Origin: Nitriliruptorales bacterium
Lineage (GTDB): Bacteria; Actinomycetota; Nitriliruptoria; Euzebyales; Egibacteraceae
NCBI GenBank assembly: GCA_007126835.1
Contig: SLAO01000094.1
Span: 1-22,997, forward strand
DNA: 22,997 nt
Reading direction: 5' to 3'
Below are positions 22,406 through 22,997 of this stretch, one piece after another. The position numbers and the translations under genes are program-made. The notes under the pieces are model-generated. The model saw nothing but the letters and a program-made list of their open reading frames with translations, was not told the origin of the DNA and made no database searches. Positions within the stretch are counted from its first letter, which is position 1. The number at the start of each line of letters is the position of its first letter.

Positions 22406-22997
22406 ATGAACGAGCAGCCGCACGAGCCGGTGCTCGTCGACCGCGTCACCGAGCTCCTCGCCGAGCGCGGGCCCGGCGTGGTCGTCGACGCCACCGTCGG
22501 TGCGGGCGGCCACGCGCGGGCCTTGCTGGCGGCCTCGCCCGCCATGCACCTCATCGGGCTCGACCGCGACCCCGACGCGCTCTGGCTCGCCGACCGGGCA
22601 CTGGCGGACCACTCCGACCGGTGCGACCTGATCCATGCGGGCTACGAGCGCCTCGCCGAGGTCGTCGATCCCGTCGCCGCCGCGCACGGGCCCGTTCGCG
22701 CCGTCCTGTACGACCTGGGCGTCTCGTCGATGCAGCTCGACCAGGGCCAGCGCGGGTTCTCGTTCACCGTCGACGCGCCCCTAGACATGCGCATGGACCC
22801 CACCGAGGGCCAGACCGCAGCCGACCTCGTCAACGCCCTGGACGTCGAGGCGCTGGTGCGGCTGCTACGGGAAGGCGGCGAGGACCGGTTTCCGCGGCGG
22901 ATCGCGCGCGCGATCGCCCGGGCGCGACCGCTGGCGACGACCAAGCAGCTCGCCGAGGTCGCGGCCGGCGCGGTCCCCGCGGCTGCCCGCGGGCGCA
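22406..22997 (+). CDS. rsmH: 16S rRNA m4C1402 methyltransferase RsmH (3'-truncated by window)
   Basis: S-adenosylmethionine-dependent enzyme that N4-methylates cytidine 1402 of 16S rRNA in the ribosomal P site (formerly mraW). The frame from ATG 22406 is open to the window end: 197 codons, about 60% of the usual 310-330 aa. Signatures are HEPVLVDRV at the N-terminus, the SAM-binding loop VDATVGAGGHARALL, IGLDRDPDAL, VLYDLGVSSMQLD, RGFSF and PLDMRMDP, then the start of the insert domain up to AAARGR. An alternative in-frame ATG at 22361 would add 15 residues. Second gene of the dcw cluster; ftsL and ftsI would normally follow. Confidence 0.96.
   Translation, partial: MNEQPHEPVLVDRVTELLAERGPGVVVDATVGAGGHARALLAASPAMHLIGLDRDPDALWLADRALADHSDRCDLIHAGYERLAEVVDPVAAAHGPVRAVLYDLGVSSMQLDQGQRGFSFTVDAPLDMRMDPTEGQTAADLVNALDVEALVRLLREGGEDRFPRRIARAIARARPLATTKQLAEVAAGAVPAAARGR

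Overview
The window is high-GC DNA from an actinobacterium (Actinomycetota). The basis is uniformly GC-rich coding with GTG starts, a homodimeric-type AceE, a DUF3040 membrane protein, the moxR-DUF58-transglutaminase operon next to mraZ-rsmH, and an actinobacterial-type LexA box in front of a DnaE2-type polymerase. The genus cannot be decided from sequence reading; a less-studied lineage is possible. I saw no rRNA, tRNA, CRISPR array, prophage or insertion sequence. All genes look chromosomal and intact except the two cut by the window ends.

Layout. (1) 2-2026: 3' part of aceE (pyruvate dehydrogenase E1). (2) 2118-4250: PAS-PAS-GGDEF-EAL cyclic-di-GMP protein. (3) 4363-5112: DUF2807-type lipoprotein, followed by a hairpin and a long inverted repeat in the convergent gap. 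(4) 5323-8654, minus strand: an ATP-grasp ligase and a CocE/NonD-type alpha/beta hydrolase forming a two-gene operon of unknown substrate. (5) 8811-14829: a mutagenic-repair neighbourhood, with dnaE2 behind a perfect SOS box and promoter, then a small membrane protein and an HAD phosphatase on the minus strand, then dinB. (6) 15043-20081: DUF3040 protein, a double-hairpin bidirectional terminator, and the minus-strand operon moxR-DUF58-tgpA. (7) 20226-21600: TetR regulator and HNH endonuclease. (8) 21601-22997: the start of the division and cell wall (dcw) cluster, mraZ and rsmH.

The 324 bp between the HNH gene and mraZ is the longest gene-free stretch and the most informative. It holds a TTGACA -35 element and a 10-bp-periodic row of TGGRG repeats over the promoter, as expected for MraZ autoregulation. 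Two further 16-bp elements of the same pattern lie upstream in inverted orientation.

How the genes work together: SOS-controlled DnaE2 and DinB would do translesion synthesis, and both carry the same QLDLL beta-clamp motif. MoxR, DUF58 and TgpA form a chaperone/envelope module commonly seen beside dcw genes. The ATP-grasp/CocE pair is the least understood unit and the best candidate for undescribed enzymology.
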